Under the pieces are notes generated by a model that searched no databases, had not been told where the DNA came from, and worked only from the letters and a program-made list of their open reading frames with translations. A stretch of 64,000 nucleotides of DNA. Source: Ideonella livida (GTDB lineage: Bacteria > Pseudomonadota > Gammaproteobacteria > Burkholderiales > Burkholderiaceae_C). Where the stretch lies: assembly GCF_010499455.1 (NCBI RefSeq), contig NZ_JAAGOH010000001.1, positions 124,001-188,000 of the forward strand, given 5' to 3'. The translations under genes and the position numbers were made by a program. The stretch's first letter is position 1. Every line of letters starts with the position of its first letter. This document shows, in pieces, positions 40,546 through 49,781 of this stretch.

Positions 40546-41217
40546 TCAGTTGCTCGCAATGAACGCTGATGGCGGTCTGGCCGGCTGAATCTCAGGAGTC
40601 GCCGATGTGCCAGGAGAGTACAGGCGCTTGAAGTTCTCCACATCGCGCCGCTCCACTGACACGGTGTTCTCGCCGATGATCCATCGCACCATGCCCTCCA
40701 ACCCGGGCAGCGTGAACCGGACCTCCGACCTCTTCGGCTCGGGGATGTTCCAGTAGGCATAGCTCACCACCAGCACCTCTGGATACTTCAGGGCCACCAG
40801 CTCCACCAGGGCGGCATCGTGAGCGGCTCGGGTACGGTCATCGGCTTCATCCTTTGCCATGCAGGCCCTGCAGCAGTAGACCTGCCGGCCGCGCTCGAAG
40901 AAGCCAAAGTCCTCTGGGGCCGCATCGTTGCCTTCGTCGTCCGAGCGGTACTCGTGGTACTCGTTGATGCTCACGCGGTGGCCGCAGTGCCCGCACTCGA
41001 ACCACCAGCCGGCGTCGTAGAGGGCGCGCTTCGGCACCGGGCCGGGCGCGTAGGCGTCGAACTCCGGCGCGCGGCGGCAGGACTCGATGCCGTCCCAGTC
41101 GGTGCCCAGCTCGCCGGCGCCGGCCTGGCGCGCCGGAGCGCCGCTGACAGCGAACGCCACGCAGGCGTGACCCTCGCCTGACTCGCTGACCATGTAGGCC
41201 TTCAGGTTGTCGCTCAC
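40546..41217 (-). CDS. zinc-ribbon phage protein (223 aa)
   Basis: Start at GTG 41217 (overlaps previous stop, GTGA). WWFECGHCGHRVSINEYHEY and later CCRACMAKDEADDR give two CxxC knuckles near residues 85 and 130. The C-terminal part is alpha/beta (LVALKYPEVLVVSYAYWNIP). Typical of early accessory phage genes; function unknown. Confidence 0.65.
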   Translation of the reverse strand: MSDNLKAYMVSESGEGHACVAFAVSGAPARQAGAGELGTDWDGIESCRRAPEFDAYAPGPVPKRALYDAGWWFECGHCGHRVSINEYHEYRSDDEGNDAAPEDFGFFERGRQVYCCRACMAKDEADDRTRAAHDAALVELVALKYPEVLVVSYAYWNIPEPKRSEVRFTLPGLEGMVRWIIGENTVSVERRDVENFKRLYSPGTSATPEIQPARPPSAFIASN

Positions 41218-41468
41218 GATTCGCCTCCCCAGCTTTCCCGCACCCACGGCCTAACGGAATGGGCGCCGGTGGCGTCCCACATCCTCCAGCGCTGCCTTCC
41301 ACTACCACCAATGCGCATCGACACTTTCCCGCCTACTTTCCCAGTGATGAGGAAGCGAGACCCGCACGGAGATACCCACCAGTCTCCAACTCGGAAGTGC
41401 GTTGCCTCGGGTGGCGGCTGATTGGCTTGCGGGGGGGAAGCGATTGGGCCAAAAGCACAGACACTCAT
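41214..41468 (-). CDS. hypothetical protein with C-terminal WVRESWGGE motif (84 aa)
   Basis: MSVCAFGPIASPPQANQPPP, then a small beta domain (FRVGDWWVSPCGSRFLITGK) and the tail MWDATGAHSVRPWVRESWGG. A stop-interrupted copy of this tail lies at 62212-62298. Overlaps both neighbours by four bases. Confidence 0.6.
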   Translation of the reverse strand: MSVCAFGPIASPPQANQPPPEATHFRVGDWWVSPCGSRFLITGKVGGKVSMRIGGSGRQRWRMWDATGAHSVRPWVRESWGGES

Positions 41469-42091
41469 GCTGCACCGCCCTTTGCTTCAAAGTCGCCCGG
41501 ATGGACGCCATCCAGCACCAGGGCCAGGATCTGGCGAGCGGTGTGCTTGGACATCTTGCCGTGCAGCATCATGTTCACCAGCAGGGCCTCGCGCTGGCTG
41601 TCTGTCAGGGGGATGCGCTCGGACCGGGCCGGCTGCTGGTTGGCCTCCGCCAGCAGCGCGCGGGCTGCGGCGAACACGTAGCCCTTCAAGTCCGACTGAC
41701 CCGGCTTGATCGTGAAGCCGTTGGCCAGGAAGACCCGGCGGATGTCGTCGTCGCTGACTGCGGTTGCGGCCTGGGCCGGCTGCGGGGCGGCGGCGAGCAT
41801 GGCGGCCCACATGAGCAGAAGATCGTCGCCAACGACATCCATCCACTCAGCATGCGTGGAGTGATCCATGTCCGCGTTTTTGGCGGCGCGCATCATTGCC
41901 CGAGTTGGTTTTATTGGCACCAACTTCCAGCTTTGCGGCACCGCCACCGGCTCGGCTTGGGCCTGGGCCTGGGCGGCCAGGGCGTTGACTGCCGCGTTGT
42001 ACCGCTTCAGACCCGGATGGCAGCGCAGCACATCGGGCAGGTCGTTCCAAGCTGAGGAAAGCGCACCGCGCAGCGTCTTGGGGTCAGCCAT
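41465..42091 (-). CDS. Ead/Eaa-like phage accessory protein (208 aa)
   Basis: MADPKTLRGALSSAWNDLPD. It carries the phrase VPIKPTRAMMRAAKNADMDH followed by AAMLAAAPQPA, seen in many early-region phage proteins of the Ead/DUF551 type. The C-terminal region (IPLTDSQREALLVNMMLHGK) is helical. Start overlaps the upstream Cys-rich gene. Confidence 0.6.
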   Translation of the reverse strand: MADPKTLRGALSSAWNDLPDVLRCHPGLKRYNAAVNALAAQAQAQAEPVAVPQSWKLVPIKPTRAMMRAAKNADMDHSTHAEWMDVVGDDLLLMWAAMLAAAPQPAQAATAVSDDDIRRVFLANGFTIKPGQSDLKGYVFAAARALLAEANQQPARSERIPLTDSQREALLVNMMLHGKMSKHTARQILALVLDGVHPGDFEAKGGAA

Positions 42092-42293
42092 TGGCGGCCT
42101 CCTGGTTCCCGACTGGTTCGTAGGTGAAGCCAACAGCGTTCAGCTCCTGCTCGGTCGGTGGATCTGTGCAGTTGGAGCAAGGCGGAGAAGTGCAGCAGGA
42201 GCAGCCACCACGGCTCTCCAGCAGCTCACGCCAGGCGGACTCGGAGTGGTCGCCCAGCCAATCGCCATCGGGCAGCGAAATCAGCTCAGCCAT
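42084..42293 (-). CDS. small cysteine-rich protein (69 aa)
   Basis: MAELISLPDGDWLGDHSESA, then CSCCTSPPCSNC, six cysteines in twelve residues, suggesting metal binding. Overlaps both neighbours. Confidence 0.55.
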   Translation of the reverse strand: MAELISLPDGDWLGDHSESAWRELLESRGGCSCCTSPPCSNCTDPPTEQELNAVGFTYEPVGNQEAANG

Positions 42294-43005
42294 GCTGCCC
42301 CCCGCTTTCCTGGCCGGTGGCCTTCGCCCGGTCATAGGTCATCACGCCCCAGCGCAGCGCAAAGCAGCACCACTCAAAGCGGTTGGTCCACCTGTGAAAG
42401 TTGTGCTCCCAGAAGTCTTCCAGTTGGAAGACTGGTCCAGTCTTGAGCCCGAATGTGTTGTCGTATCGGTGGCCGACATACACGTTGTGCCGGAAGTCGT
42501 GAGCCCGCTGCATGCAGGCGTGCTCTCCGGTGTCGAGGAAGTCGTCCAGCAAGCTCTCCGCGACATCGTCCCAGAAAGCGCGGCGCTGCTCCTTCGTGTA
42601 GTGACGATGACCGACATGCCCGCGCATCACGTTGCGGATCTTTTCGATGCGCCATTCCTTGATGACCTGCAGGTAGCGCTCGTGGTCGAATTCCTTCGCG
42701 CCTTCGCCACGGTCAGCGCCCTGCAGCTTCTCGTGCCAGTAGCTGCGGTCGATCCATCGGAACGGGTCTTCTGCGGCGCGCTCGCTCGGTCGGAAGAACT
42801 CCAGCATGTCGTGCAACCGCTGGAAGACGAACGTGCCCATGTCACCGCTGTAGGCCAGGAAGCCGGGCCACGTCACGATGTCGAAGTGCATGCAGACGGT
42901 GCCGGGACGCTTGAAACGCAGGTGCCGGTAGACGCCATCCTCGTGCAGGATCTGCAGCCGGTGGTCGGCCACGTCCTTGAGGAACTGCTCTTTGGTTAGG
43001 GTCAC
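42286..43005 (-). CDS. conserved hypothetical phage protein (239 aa)
   Basis: Start is GTG 43005 (GTGA overlap). Rich in Trp, His and Arg: VTWPGFLAYSGDMGTFVFQR, HVGHRHYTKEQRRAFWDD, RHNVYVGHRYDNTFGLKT. It looks like a globular early protein present in many phages of Proteobacteria; activity unknown. Confidence 0.65.
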   Translation of the reverse strand: MTLTKEQFLKDVADHRLQILHEDGVYRHLRFKRPGTVCMHFDIVTWPGFLAYSGDMGTFVFQRLHDMLEFFRPSERAAEDPFRWIDRSYWHEKLQGADRGEGAKEFDHERYLQVIKEWRIEKIRNVMRGHVGHRHYTKEQRRAFWDDVAESLLDDFLDTGEHACMQRAHDFRHNVYVGHRYDNTFGLKTGPVFQLEDFWEHNFHRWTNRFEWCCFALRWGVMTYDRAKATGQESGGQHG

Positions 43006-43220
43006 AGCGCCACCTCCTGGCCGGTGGCCTTGGATGATTGTTTGGCCAGCGTCTTGCGCAGCGACCGGCGCTGCTGACTGTTCAGATGCGGCGCCATGGC
43101 GATCTGCGCGGCAATGCGGTCTCGCTCGGCCTGACGCGCTTGCTCTTGTGCTTCCTCGACAGTCGGTTTCCCAACGGCCGCCAGGATCGCGCTGAGTGAT
43201 GCGGATTTAAGCCGGCTCAT
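43002..43220 (-). CDS. hypothetical small helical protein (72 aa)
   Basis: MSRLKSASLSAILAAVGKPT, followed by a long charged helix (EEAQEQARQAERDRIAAQIA) and a basic end. Overlaps both neighbours by four bases. Confidence 0.55.
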   Translation of the reverse strand: MSRLKSASLSAILAAVGKPTVEEAQEQARQAERDRIAAQIAMAPHLNSQQRRSLRKTLAKQSSKATGQEVAL

Positions 43221-43846
43221 GCTGCACCCCCGGTAGCTGCCGCGATGGCTCCATCAATCTGCGCCAGCACCGCGTCGTACTCTTCCAGCGCAGCCTCGCC
43301 GTCTTCGTCCACCCGGTTGGTAACCGGGTCCATGTGGGCGTCTGCAAGTGACGTGCGATCGGTCATGATGCAGGCGCGCGCTTCTTTGAGCGCCTCCAGC
43401 AGTTCATGCGCCGCATCGCGCACCGGGTCGGCCGCCTTGGGATTGGCGCGGGCGGCCAGCATGGCGTCTGCCCAAGCGTACGGCCACTGCGTGAAGCGCT
43501 CTTTCAAAAGCAAGCGTTCCCAAACAGCGTTCTTGCGCTTGTACTCATCTCGGGCCTGCACGTATGCGATTACGCGAAGCTCTTTGAGGTCACCCAAACC
43601 CAACCACTCCTCGTATCCATCGAGTTCGCGGCGTTCCTCCTTTGTTATGTCTTTGAGTGCAAATGGGAACTGCGGGCGCTCCATCGGCATAACCGGCTGA
43701 AACCACGTCTGCGGCTCTGACGGGGCGTGTGCCGCGAAGTAGTCGCGCAGGCTCATGCCGGTGTAGGCCGCCGGGTCGCTGAAGTGGTGCACTCCAGCTT
43801 CCGGAGCTGGAAAGGCCGGGTCGCTGTTGTCGTGTGCGTCGCTCAT
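43217..43846 (-). CDS. hypothetical phage protein, GMSLRDYFAA type (209 aa)
   Basis: ATG 43846 (MSDAHDNSDPAFPAPEAGVH). GMSLRDYFAAHAPSEPQTW is a common signature of small phage early proteins. The rest is helical, ending in an acidic EDGEAALEEYDAVLAQIDGA coil. The longer frame 5' is antisense-like and not used. Confidence 0.6.
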   Translation of the reverse strand: MSDAHDNSDPAFPAPEAGVHHFSDPAAYTGMSLRDYFAAHAPSEPQTWFQPVMPMERPQFPFALKDITKEERRELDGYEEWLGLGDLKELRVIAYVQARDEYKRKNAVWERLLLKERFTQWPYAWADAMLAARANPKAADPVRDAAHELLEALKEARACIMTDRTSLADAHMDPVTNRVDEDGEAALEEYDAVLAQIDGAIAAATGGAA

Positions 43847-44307
43847 GCCACCACCTCCGCCCGCTGCTCTGCAACTTGCTTCACCCGCTGATCGCGCAGC
43901 GCTGCTGCCTCGGCAAGCTTCTCCTGGAATCGGCCCTTCCAAGTGCTCTCCGTCCCCACGTAGATGGCCCGGGTGGGCAGCCCCTTGGTGATGACGTGCA
44001 GGTAGACGCTGGGCGTGCGCTTGCCGCGCCGGCCCTGGTGGACCAGGAAAACGCCGGGAACGCCCAGCGGGTCTTTCTTGGTGCGGCGCTCCACCTGAGC
44101 GAATCCCGTCATGGGTTCGCTGCTCAAAGGGATGGCCTGGATTCGAGCGGCCACCGCTGCTGCGTGAGCCGCGGCTACTGAACCGTGGCCTCCGTCCCCG
44201 AAAAACCGGGTCTTTTCCCCGGGGACCCGGACTTGCCATCCGCCCCGGACCCGCACCACGTACCGCGGGCAGTCGAATTTCTGCCCTTCAACATTCTGGG
44301 TTCGCAT
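43843..44307 (-). CDS. AP2-like DNA-binding phage protein (154 aa)
   Basis: MRTQNVEGQKFDCPRYVVRV. RGGWQVRVPGEKTRFFGDGG plus AAAHAAAVAARIQ is reminiscent of AP2/ERF-type three-strand and helix DNA-binding domains seen in phage homing and regulatory proteins; a second similar unit (GVFLVHQGRRGKRTPSVYL) follows. ATG 44307 has GGAGTGGAT before it. Assignment is tentative. Confidence 0.5.
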   Translation of the reverse strand: MRTQNVEGQKFDCPRYVVRVRGGWQVRVPGEKTRFFGDGGHGSVAAAHAAAVAARIQAIPLSSEPMTGFAQVERRTKKDPLGVPGVFLVHQGRRGKRTPSVYLHVITKGLPTRAIYVGTESTWKGRFQEKLAEAAALRDQRVKQVAEQRAEVVA

Positions 44308-44414
44308 ATCCACTCCATGCGCTTGGGTTGCGCTGAGTATTCGGATTTCCCCGCCAACGGCTCCGCCAGTACCCCAGACTTTTGGGGCGAGAGGCTGTCA
44401 GGCGGGAGTTGGTG

Positions 44415-45785
44415 TCAGCAGGCGAGACAGTTGAGTCGCAGCGCCGCGCGAGCAAGGTGCTCGTTGGCCACTCGAGTCAAAGCCACAACATCCTGCAGGG
44501 GAACCTTGCCCGCATGGATGAGGCCTGACAGGTCATCAATGTCCAAGACGGACTTGCCAGCTGGTATCGGCTCAAGGCTGAAGTTGCCAGCACTCCCCAT
44601 CGTCGCGACGAACCTGTCTCCAGGGCGGATGGCGGAAAGCTGCGGCGCCGGGCCCGAAGGCATGCGTCTCGCGATCTGTCGGGCAAGCCAGGAGAGGGCT
44701 TCGCCAAACATCCTGGCAGGGATGTCCTCCATCCGAGGCACACCAAAGTGATGCGCCAGGAGCACAGTCTCCATCCTCATGAACGACTTTCCCTCACCTT
44801 CCGCCAGATGGCGGAAGGCGTCAGTCAGCGTCGTGTTGATCTCTTCAATCTGTGCGCTGGTCAGCTTGCCGGCGCCCGACTGAGGCGCCTGCAGGGCTAA
44901 CGGAACCTGCTTTTGATCCCCTCGGCCAAGCTGGGCGGCCTGGGGCGCACGATTCGCCACATTGAACTCGTTCCATGCTTCTTGCAGTCGCGCGGCGCAG
45001 GCTGAGATGAACTTGGACAGCCGACTGCGAGTAGCCGAGGAAACCTTCCAACTGCCAACAGACGTAAGCCAATCGTCCAGGGTCGCAACGGGGATGCACC
45101 AACTCTGCTGCACCCCGCTCGTGTCAGTCCAGACCGGAAGCTCCTTGGCCTTGTAGCGCAGAAGATCTGACTTCAAGCGAACGATCTGATTTGCCGCACT
45201 CATGCCAACGGCAACGCACACGCTACGAACCTGAACGTAGGGGACGCCATCAACCCCGACGAGATACAGTTTGCTGCCTTCGAACTGGACGGTCACGTCG
45301 CCCATGCGTTCAGCATGCGGCGGGGTCGACCTCAGTCCACCAGGAGGCACCAACTCCGTGAAGGCCTCGCATGCCTTCTTGATGGCCCCAACAGTCTCAA
45401 CAGGCACATCACCCGACGCGATGCGTTCCGGGACGGCTTCATAAGTGACCTTCGCCGGGCCATCCTCAGTGGAGGCCAAGAAGACCCGCAGGACCTTCAG
45501 ATGGAAGGCTGCACTGATCCAGGCGGCGTAGGCGATGACCAGCTCGCGGCAGGCGTAGGTGCCGTTGTTCTGGCCGTCGTTGATAGTGCGCAGGGGGGTG
45601 CGCGAATTCGCGCAGGCCCCCAGCTCGGCAATTAGCGCCTGGGTTTCCTGTCGGCGCAGGAACTGCTGAGGCCGGTCCTTCGGGAGGTTGCCAGCGGCGG
45701 CGTGCAGGTCGTTCAGGGAGAACAGCCCGTCGAGCTGACGAACTGAGGCATCGCCCAAGATGAGGGTGGAGACGGATTGCGACAT
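44415..45785 (-). CDS. KilA-N / P22-antirepressor-type regulator (456 aa)
   Basis: Residues 1-110 form a KilA-N domain ([55 protein letters not shown]). A second region (about 165-215) resembles the P22 antirepressor N-domain: [52 protein letters not shown] gives a good ribosome site for ATG 45785. Such proteins bind DNA or inactivate the phage repressor and help switch to lytic growth. The upstream 250 bases hold several hairpins. Confidence 0.75.
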   Translation of the reverse strand: MSQSVSTLILGDASVRQLDGLFSLNDLHAAAGNLPKDRPQQFLRRQETQALIAELGACANSRTPLRTINDGQNNGTYACRELVIAYAAWISAAFHLKVLRVFLASTEDGPAKVTYEAVPERIASGDVPVETVGAIKKACEAFTELVPPGGLRSTPPHAERMGDVTVQFEGSKLYLVGVDGVPYVQVRSVCVAVGMSAANQIVRLKSDLLRYKAKELPVWTDTSGVQQSWCIPVATLDDWLTSVGSWKVSSATRSRLSKFISACAARLQEAWNEFNVANRAPQAAQLGRGDQKQVPLALQAPQSGAGKLTSAQIEEINTTLTDAFRHLAEGEGKSFMRMETVLLAHHFGVPRMEDIPARMFGEALSWLARQIARRMPSGPAPQLSAIRPGDRFVATMGSAGNFSLEPIPAGKSVLDIDDLSGLIHAGKVPLQDVVALTRVANEHLARAALRLNCLAC

Positions 45786-46036
45786 GGAACGCTCCTGTTG
45801 CGAGACTTCAAGAGCCTTGCAGTCGGAAGCGTTTTCAGTCGCAACCAGTCGCAAGGCGGCCGGGAGGCTGAAAACCGAGCAACAGTCGGCGGACGGTTTT
45901 CCCCTTGCGGGTGTTGTATGGCCGTCGCCCTCCCGGCCAAAAATGAATCTGGCGCGGACGCAAAAAATCCACGTCGTTACGGTCGTGGCCCCGGTTGCTG
46001 GAGTTTTCAGTCTCCGGGGCGCAGTATATGGCGAGT
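45786..46036. promoter_or_regulatory. leader region of the antirepressor gene with hairpins
   Basis: No gene. Contains GCCGGGAG...CTCCCGGC long-range arms (about 45862 and 45932) enclosing an AAAACCG...CGGTTTT stem, which on the minus strand could act as an attenuator or terminator before the antirepressor. No firm promoter boxes were found. Confidence 0.45.
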
Positions 46037-46408
46037 TCAGCGGGGCCGCAAGTCGTCCCGGTCGTATTCCTCGGCACGCTGCGCCTCCAACTCGCGCATC
46101 TTGGCGTAGCACTGCTGCAAGCCATCCTCGCCCCACACGGAGCGAACAGCTTCCTTCCAGAGCAGGTGCCCCTCGATCTTGCGTGCCACCAAGTCGGCAG
46201 CTTTCATGTTGGCCCGAAGCTCCCCGATCATTTCGGTGGCCTCGCCTTGGAGCTTGGTCAGCTCGGCGCGATGATCTTCCTGGCTGAGTGGCAAGGACTG
46301 GCGAAGCATTTGAAGCTCGGCTTGCTTGCGCCCAATCTTCGCCAGCAGATTGCGAGCCTCCCTCAACGTTCGTTGCAGTTGCTCGTCCACCTGTTTCACG
46401 GTTCCCAT
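46037..46408 (-). CDS. hypothetical coiled-coil protein (123 aa)
   Basis: [20 protein letters not shown]; almost all helix with heptad spacing through residue 75, then a charged C-terminus. GGGAGAAGCGA precedes the ATG. Early-region gene of unknown role upstream of the antirepressor. Confidence 0.6.
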   Translation of the reverse strand: MGTVKQVDEQLQRTLREARNLLAKIGRKQAELQMLRQSLPLSQEDHRAELTKLQGEATEMIGELRANMKAADLVARKIEGHLLWKEAVRSVWGEDGLQQCYAKMRELEAQRAEEYDRDDLRPR

Positions 46409-46732
46409 TCGCTTCTCCCTTGGCTTGTTGAAGCCGAGAATTTTGAATGGAATCCGCTGCGGGGATCACCGCGTCGCCAAACGTAGAGGCGGCAGCCCGA
46501 AGCGGAGTTGGCAGACCGGTGCATCCACGGGGAAACCGGCAGGGCTTCGCAGCCCTCTCCACCCGGGCCGCCATAGAAACAGGCGTGCTCAGGCACGAAA
46601 AAGGCCGCTATCCCTGCGGGAGGGGCGGCCTTGCGCCGCGAATGCTACTCGGGCTGCCAAGCCCGGCTCCCGTTTTTTTCGGGAACGGCGGTAGCGTAGC
46701 CCCTCAACGACGGAACTGCAAGCCACGTGGAT
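46409..46732. other. intergenic region with hairpins, no gene
   Basis: Over 320 bases without a credible frame. On the minus strand, AAGGCCGCC...GCGGCCTTTTT at about 46604-46642 is a likely terminator for the secreted-protein gene. A TCCCG-T7-CGGGA hairpin lies near 46666-46684. The rest probably contains the promoter of the early block (46408 leftwards), though no clear boxes were identified. Confidence 0.5.
46604..46642 (-). terminator. terminator after the secreted-protein gene
   Basis: AAGGCCGC/GCGGCCTT stem, ending CCTTTTTCG on the minus strand; separates late genes on the right from the antirepressor block. Confidence 0.65.
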
Positions 46733-47170
46733 TTACTTGGCATCCTCGGGCACGTCCTCTCGAATCCATCTCCCGGAGAAGACTGCTGAGGCACCGCAGT
46801 AGGAATTTGGCTTGCCCGACAGAATGGCCCCCGCCCTGGTGAACGTGGCCTGGAACACTTCGCCCTTGACAGGCTTCAGGTCCGAGTCGACGACCTGCAT
46901 GACTACGGCGGTTTCGCTGGCTGACTGGATTCTGCCGCCGGTGAGCTCAACTGCCCGGAACTCGCACATGTGGCGCGTTCTCTGGTTCCCGGAGCGAAGC
47001 GAGATGGCAATCGGCACAACAGGAGTACCGACCGCCTCTTCATTGAGGACCACAAGGTCGCCCACGTGTCCTCGCTCAGCGTACTTGAAGAGCGTGAGAT
47101 CTTGTGCGGCAACGCCTTGCAAACAGACCGAAAGCGAAGCAAGGATTGCCGAGGAGGTGATGCGGTTCAT
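46733..47170 (-). CDS. secreted phage-encoded protein (145 aa)
   Basis: Signal peptide MNRITSSAILASLSVCLQGV with cleavage near VAA-QD, then a compact beta-rich domain with two cysteines (HMCEFRAVELTGG and NSYCGASAVF), likely a periplasmic disulfide. The role is unknown; lysogenic conversion or superinfection exclusion are possible. A CGGTAA element lies just upstream. Confidence 0.65.
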   Translation of the reverse strand: MNRITSSAILASLSVCLQGVAAQDLTLFKYAERGHVGDLVVLNEEAVGTPVVPIAISLRSGNQRTRHMCEFRAVELTGGRIQSASETAVVMQVVDSDLKPVKGEVFQATFTRAGAILSGKPNSYCGASAVFSGRWIREDVPEDAK

Positions 47171-47198
47171 ACCAGTGCCGGTTGATTGTTCGTTACCG
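47171..47198 (-). promoter_or_regulatory. short variant of the late element
   Basis: CGGTAA (contains the TAA stop of the upstream gene), then GGCACTGGT directly before the ATG at 47170; spacing is 20 bases shorter than in the others. Confidence 0.4.
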
Positions 47199-47738
47199 AT
47201 TATCGACGGCAGCGGACACGCTCGGGATGTAGGTCAGATCGCCCTGGGCGGCCAGGATGACCTTGGGCACATAGGGCGGGAGCATCAAGGTGTTGCTGAA
47301 GTCCTGCACGGCGAACGTGAAGACGACCCCGCCGCCCGGCATCACCATGATCAGGTCCCCTTTGCTCAGCTCGAAGTAGCCGGGGGATCCTGGGGCCGCC
47401 AGGGGCTCAATCCTCGCCTCCTGCAGTGCGGGGGCATCGGGGCCTTGGCCGTTGTCCAGCATGGACGAGCCGGAGTAGCCGCCCAGCAGTAGGCACTTGG
47501 CATGGATCTGGTCCTCGGGCAGGACTGGATCCCAGTCAACATCCGCCTCGTCCTCGTCGGACAGAACCGGGACCCCGCCCAGCAGGGGCAACCCGCCGAT
47601 TGTCTCGCCTGGCGCGTCGGTGTGGGCTGTGCGGGATACCGACTTGCGGTAGACCTGACAGTCCATCGCTGCGGGGTGGTTGAGGGTGATCATCCGAGCG
47701 CTCAGCTGCAGGCTGGCGGCGACTGGGGAAAGGCTCAT
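47193..47738 (-). CDS. hypothetical virion-block protein (181 aa)
   Basis: MSLSPVAASLQLSARMITLN; beta-rich, acidic middle (SDEDEADVDWDPVLPEDQ) and no enzymatic motif. Six bases after the SWIM-like gene, in the structural block. Confidence 0.55.
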   Translation of the reverse strand: MSLSPVAASLQLSARMITLNHPAAMDCQVYRKSVSRTAHTDAPGETIGGLPLLGGVPVLSDEDEADVDWDPVLPEDQIHAKCLLLGGYSGSSMLDNGQGPDAPALQEARIEPLAAPGSPGYFELSKGDLIMVMPGGGVVFTFAVQDFSNTLMLPPYVPKVILAAQGDLTYIPSVSAAVDNR

Positions 47739-47743
47739 GGTGT

Positions 47744-48856
47744 TCAGGCCTTCTGTGCGGAGAGGAGGTCCAGCAGGCGCTTGGCGTCCTGTTTTGAGAC
47801 GGTCCCCAGCAGAGACTTCAGCTTTTCGGCGGCGCTCGAAAGCTGGGCGTCACGCGCTTGCATTTCAGCCCGCTTCTGAGCGAGCTTGGCCGCGCGGTCC
47901 AACGCCCGCTTCTGCCCTGCCGGGGTTCTGGCGGCTGCTGCCTTGCGGTCGGCGGCTTCCTGCGTGCTTTCTACACGCGACTTGACGAGCCCGCGCTTGG
48001 CCTCGGCCTCCTGGCGCCGGGCGGCCTCCTTCGCCTCTTTGGCGGTCACGCGAATGGGGGCCTCCACCTCCACCTGGGTGCGAGCTCGCTCCAGCATTTC
48101 GGAGACCCGGCCGCGAACGGCTGGATCATGGGTCATGGCCCGCATCACGCGCAGGAGGTGCTTGCAGCACACGCCTTGAAGCTGCGGGTTCCGCTGGTCA
48201 GGGTAGCCCTCTTCGGGCCGGCCATGGACGAACCCGCCGATGGTCGCGATGTAGCGGAACCAGTACCGGAAGCGCCCGCAATCGCACTCAAAGCGTATTT
48301 GTCGCTTGAGCAGGTCCGTTGCGAGGGTCTTCGTATCGGCGCCGCGCTTGCCCGGGGCCGCCACGTAGGCAGCCCAATCCCGCTCATGGAATCGAACGTG
48401 CACGTAGTGGCGCGCCACGTCTGAATCGGGGCCGGAGTTGGTCACGAACTGGAGAGTCCCGGCCTTCGGGCCGGCTGGCCAGGCTTGAACGACAGTGGCG
48501 ATCCGGATTTCCTCGTTTGCCCGCTCTCGGTCCTCTGGTCGCGACAGGTTGATGGCCTGCTGCGCCGTGATCCCGCCTTTGAGGCGGGCGCCCAGCTTGC
48601 GCGAGAACTCCCGAAAGGTCCTGATGTCGTCGTGGGTGATGGGGCGTGACTTGCCGCCGAGCGTGGTCAGCAGGAAGCGCTCAGCGTCGTACTCCCCGCC
48701 CACGTCGGTGTTGGCGAGGATCTTGGACTTCGTGCCGGCGGTGTAGCGATCCGCCCTCTCCGCTTTGCTGGCGCGCTCTACGGCGGCCTGGTGTCCGCGC
48801 ACGCCGAAGAGTTTGGAGAGGTTCAGCGTCTTGCTCTTGGGTGTGGTGGCCATCAT
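47744..48856 (-). CDS. protein with SWIM-like zinc motif (370 aa)
   Basis: MMATTPKSKTLNLSKLFGVR. The central region has FECDCGRFRYWFRYIATIGG and, 25 residues on, GVCCKHLLRVM, a CxC...CxH arrangement like SWIM zinc fingers. The N-terminal half is alpha/beta; the C-terminal third is a long Lys/Arg/Ala-rich helix. Similar proteins are found in virion blocks of large myoviruses; nucleic-acid binding is inferred. Coupled to the upstream gene (ATGA). Confidence 0.6.
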   Translation of the reverse strand: MMATTPKSKTLNLSKLFGVRGHQAAVERASKAERADRYTAGTKSKILANTDVGGEYDAERFLLTTLGGKSRPITHDDIRTFREFSRKLGARLKGGITAQQAINLSRPEDRERANEEIRIATVVQAWPAGPKAGTLQFVTNSGPDSDVARHYVHVRFHERDWAAYVAAPGKRGADTKTLATDLLKRQIRFECDCGRFRYWFRYIATIGGFVHGRPEEGYPDQRNPQLQGVCCKHLLRVMRAMTHDPAVRGRVSEMLERARTQVEVEAPIRVTAKEAKEAARRQEAEAKRGLVKSRVESTQEAADRKAAAARTPAGQKRALDRAAKLAQKRAEMQARDAQLSSAAEKLKSLLGTVSKQDAKRLLDLLSAQKA

Positions 48857-49194
48857 GCGCCCGTGCTGAGAGGGTTGTCCTCCGTGCCGTCTCGCTGCCA
48901 GGAGGTGGTGACGAGCCCCGTGTGCACCTTGATCCGCTGGAGTTGGGCAGGCGTCGGCAGGATGAGCCGGCGTGGCGAGAGGGGCTGCTCAGGCGAGTCC
49001 AGTCCTGCCGCGGCCTGAATGGTCAGCCACTCTCCCACGTCCCCATAGACTTCGTGCGCGATCCTGTGCAGCCCATTCCACTCGTAGCCCGGCGGGACCT
49101 CCTTCGCGATGCAATCAGCCCACTCCGGCTGCGTCTGGCTAAATCGCCGGACCAGGGCAAAGAACTGTGCCGCTGCGGTGTACCTGGTCGCCAT
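48853..49194 (-). CDS. tail-associated protein, LysM/tail-X-like (113 aa)
   Basis: MATRYTAAAQFFALVRRFSQ; WNGLHRIAHEVYGDVGEWLT and LSPRRLILPTPAQLQRIKV resemble the fold and ending of tail-X or LysM-like modules. Position in the structural block supports this. Start and stop codons overlap with neighbours. Confidence 0.55.
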   Translation of the reverse strand: MATRYTAAAQFFALVRRFSQTQPEWADCIAKEVPPGYEWNGLHRIAHEVYGDVGEWLTIQAAAGLDSPEQPLSPRRLILPTPAQLQRIKVHTGLVTTSWQRDGTEDNPLSTGA

Positions 49195-49781
49195 CAGAAC
49201 CTCGGCTGCCCGTGCGCGAAGTGCATCCCCGAAAACTCCCCCGTGCCGGCCGACGGCCTGCCCGCAAGAGGAGATGAAGCGCCTCGGGCTCGGAAAGTGG
49301 CAGCGACGGCCTGGGCGCTGGCGGCCGTGAGGTCATCGCCAGCCCGCAGCACGTGGGCAAAGGTCATCAGTTGCTCTGCCATCCAGCACAGCGCGAGGAT
49401 GGCCATGTGGCCGTTGTTGGCGGTCGAGTCCATCCGAATCTTGGGCTTGCCGTCGGTGTCCAGACCATCGAACTGCACCGCATTGCCTGGGTTCCACCGC
49501 TGGGCCTTGCTGTCGATGGCAAGCCGGCCCATGGACTCCATCGTGCGCAGTGCGAGTACAGAGGGCCCCACGGTCTCCTGCGCGTACAGCCAATCGAAGT
49601 CAGCACAATCCCACCGGTCAGTGACGAACGCCACGTCAGGGCGCGAGCGGTCGAGAAGGATCCCGGTAGCAGGGCCAACCACCCGGAGTGCGCCGGATTC
49701 CATGTCCACCGCACCCACCATCGTGACCGGCTCCCGACCAAAGGTCACGAAGGTGGCCTGCATCGCATGAAGCTTGCTCAT
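49194..49781 (-). CDS. hypothetical structural-block protein (195 aa)
   Basis: MSKLHAMQATFVTFGREPVT; beta-rich with RPDVAFVTDRWDCADFDWLY and a Gly-rich tail. ATG 49781 overlaps the upstream stop by one base. No family recognised; neighbours suggest a tail or baseplate protein. Confidence 0.55.
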   Translation of the reverse strand: MSKLHAMQATFVTFGREPVTMVGAVDMESGALRVVGPATGILLDRSRPDVAFVTDRWDCADFDWLYAQETVGPSVLALRTMESMGRLAIDSKAQRWNPGNAVQFDGLDTDGKPKIRMDSTANNGHMAILALCWMAEQLMTFAHVLRAGDDLTAASAQAVAATFRARGASSPLAGRPSAGTGEFSGMHFAHGQPRF

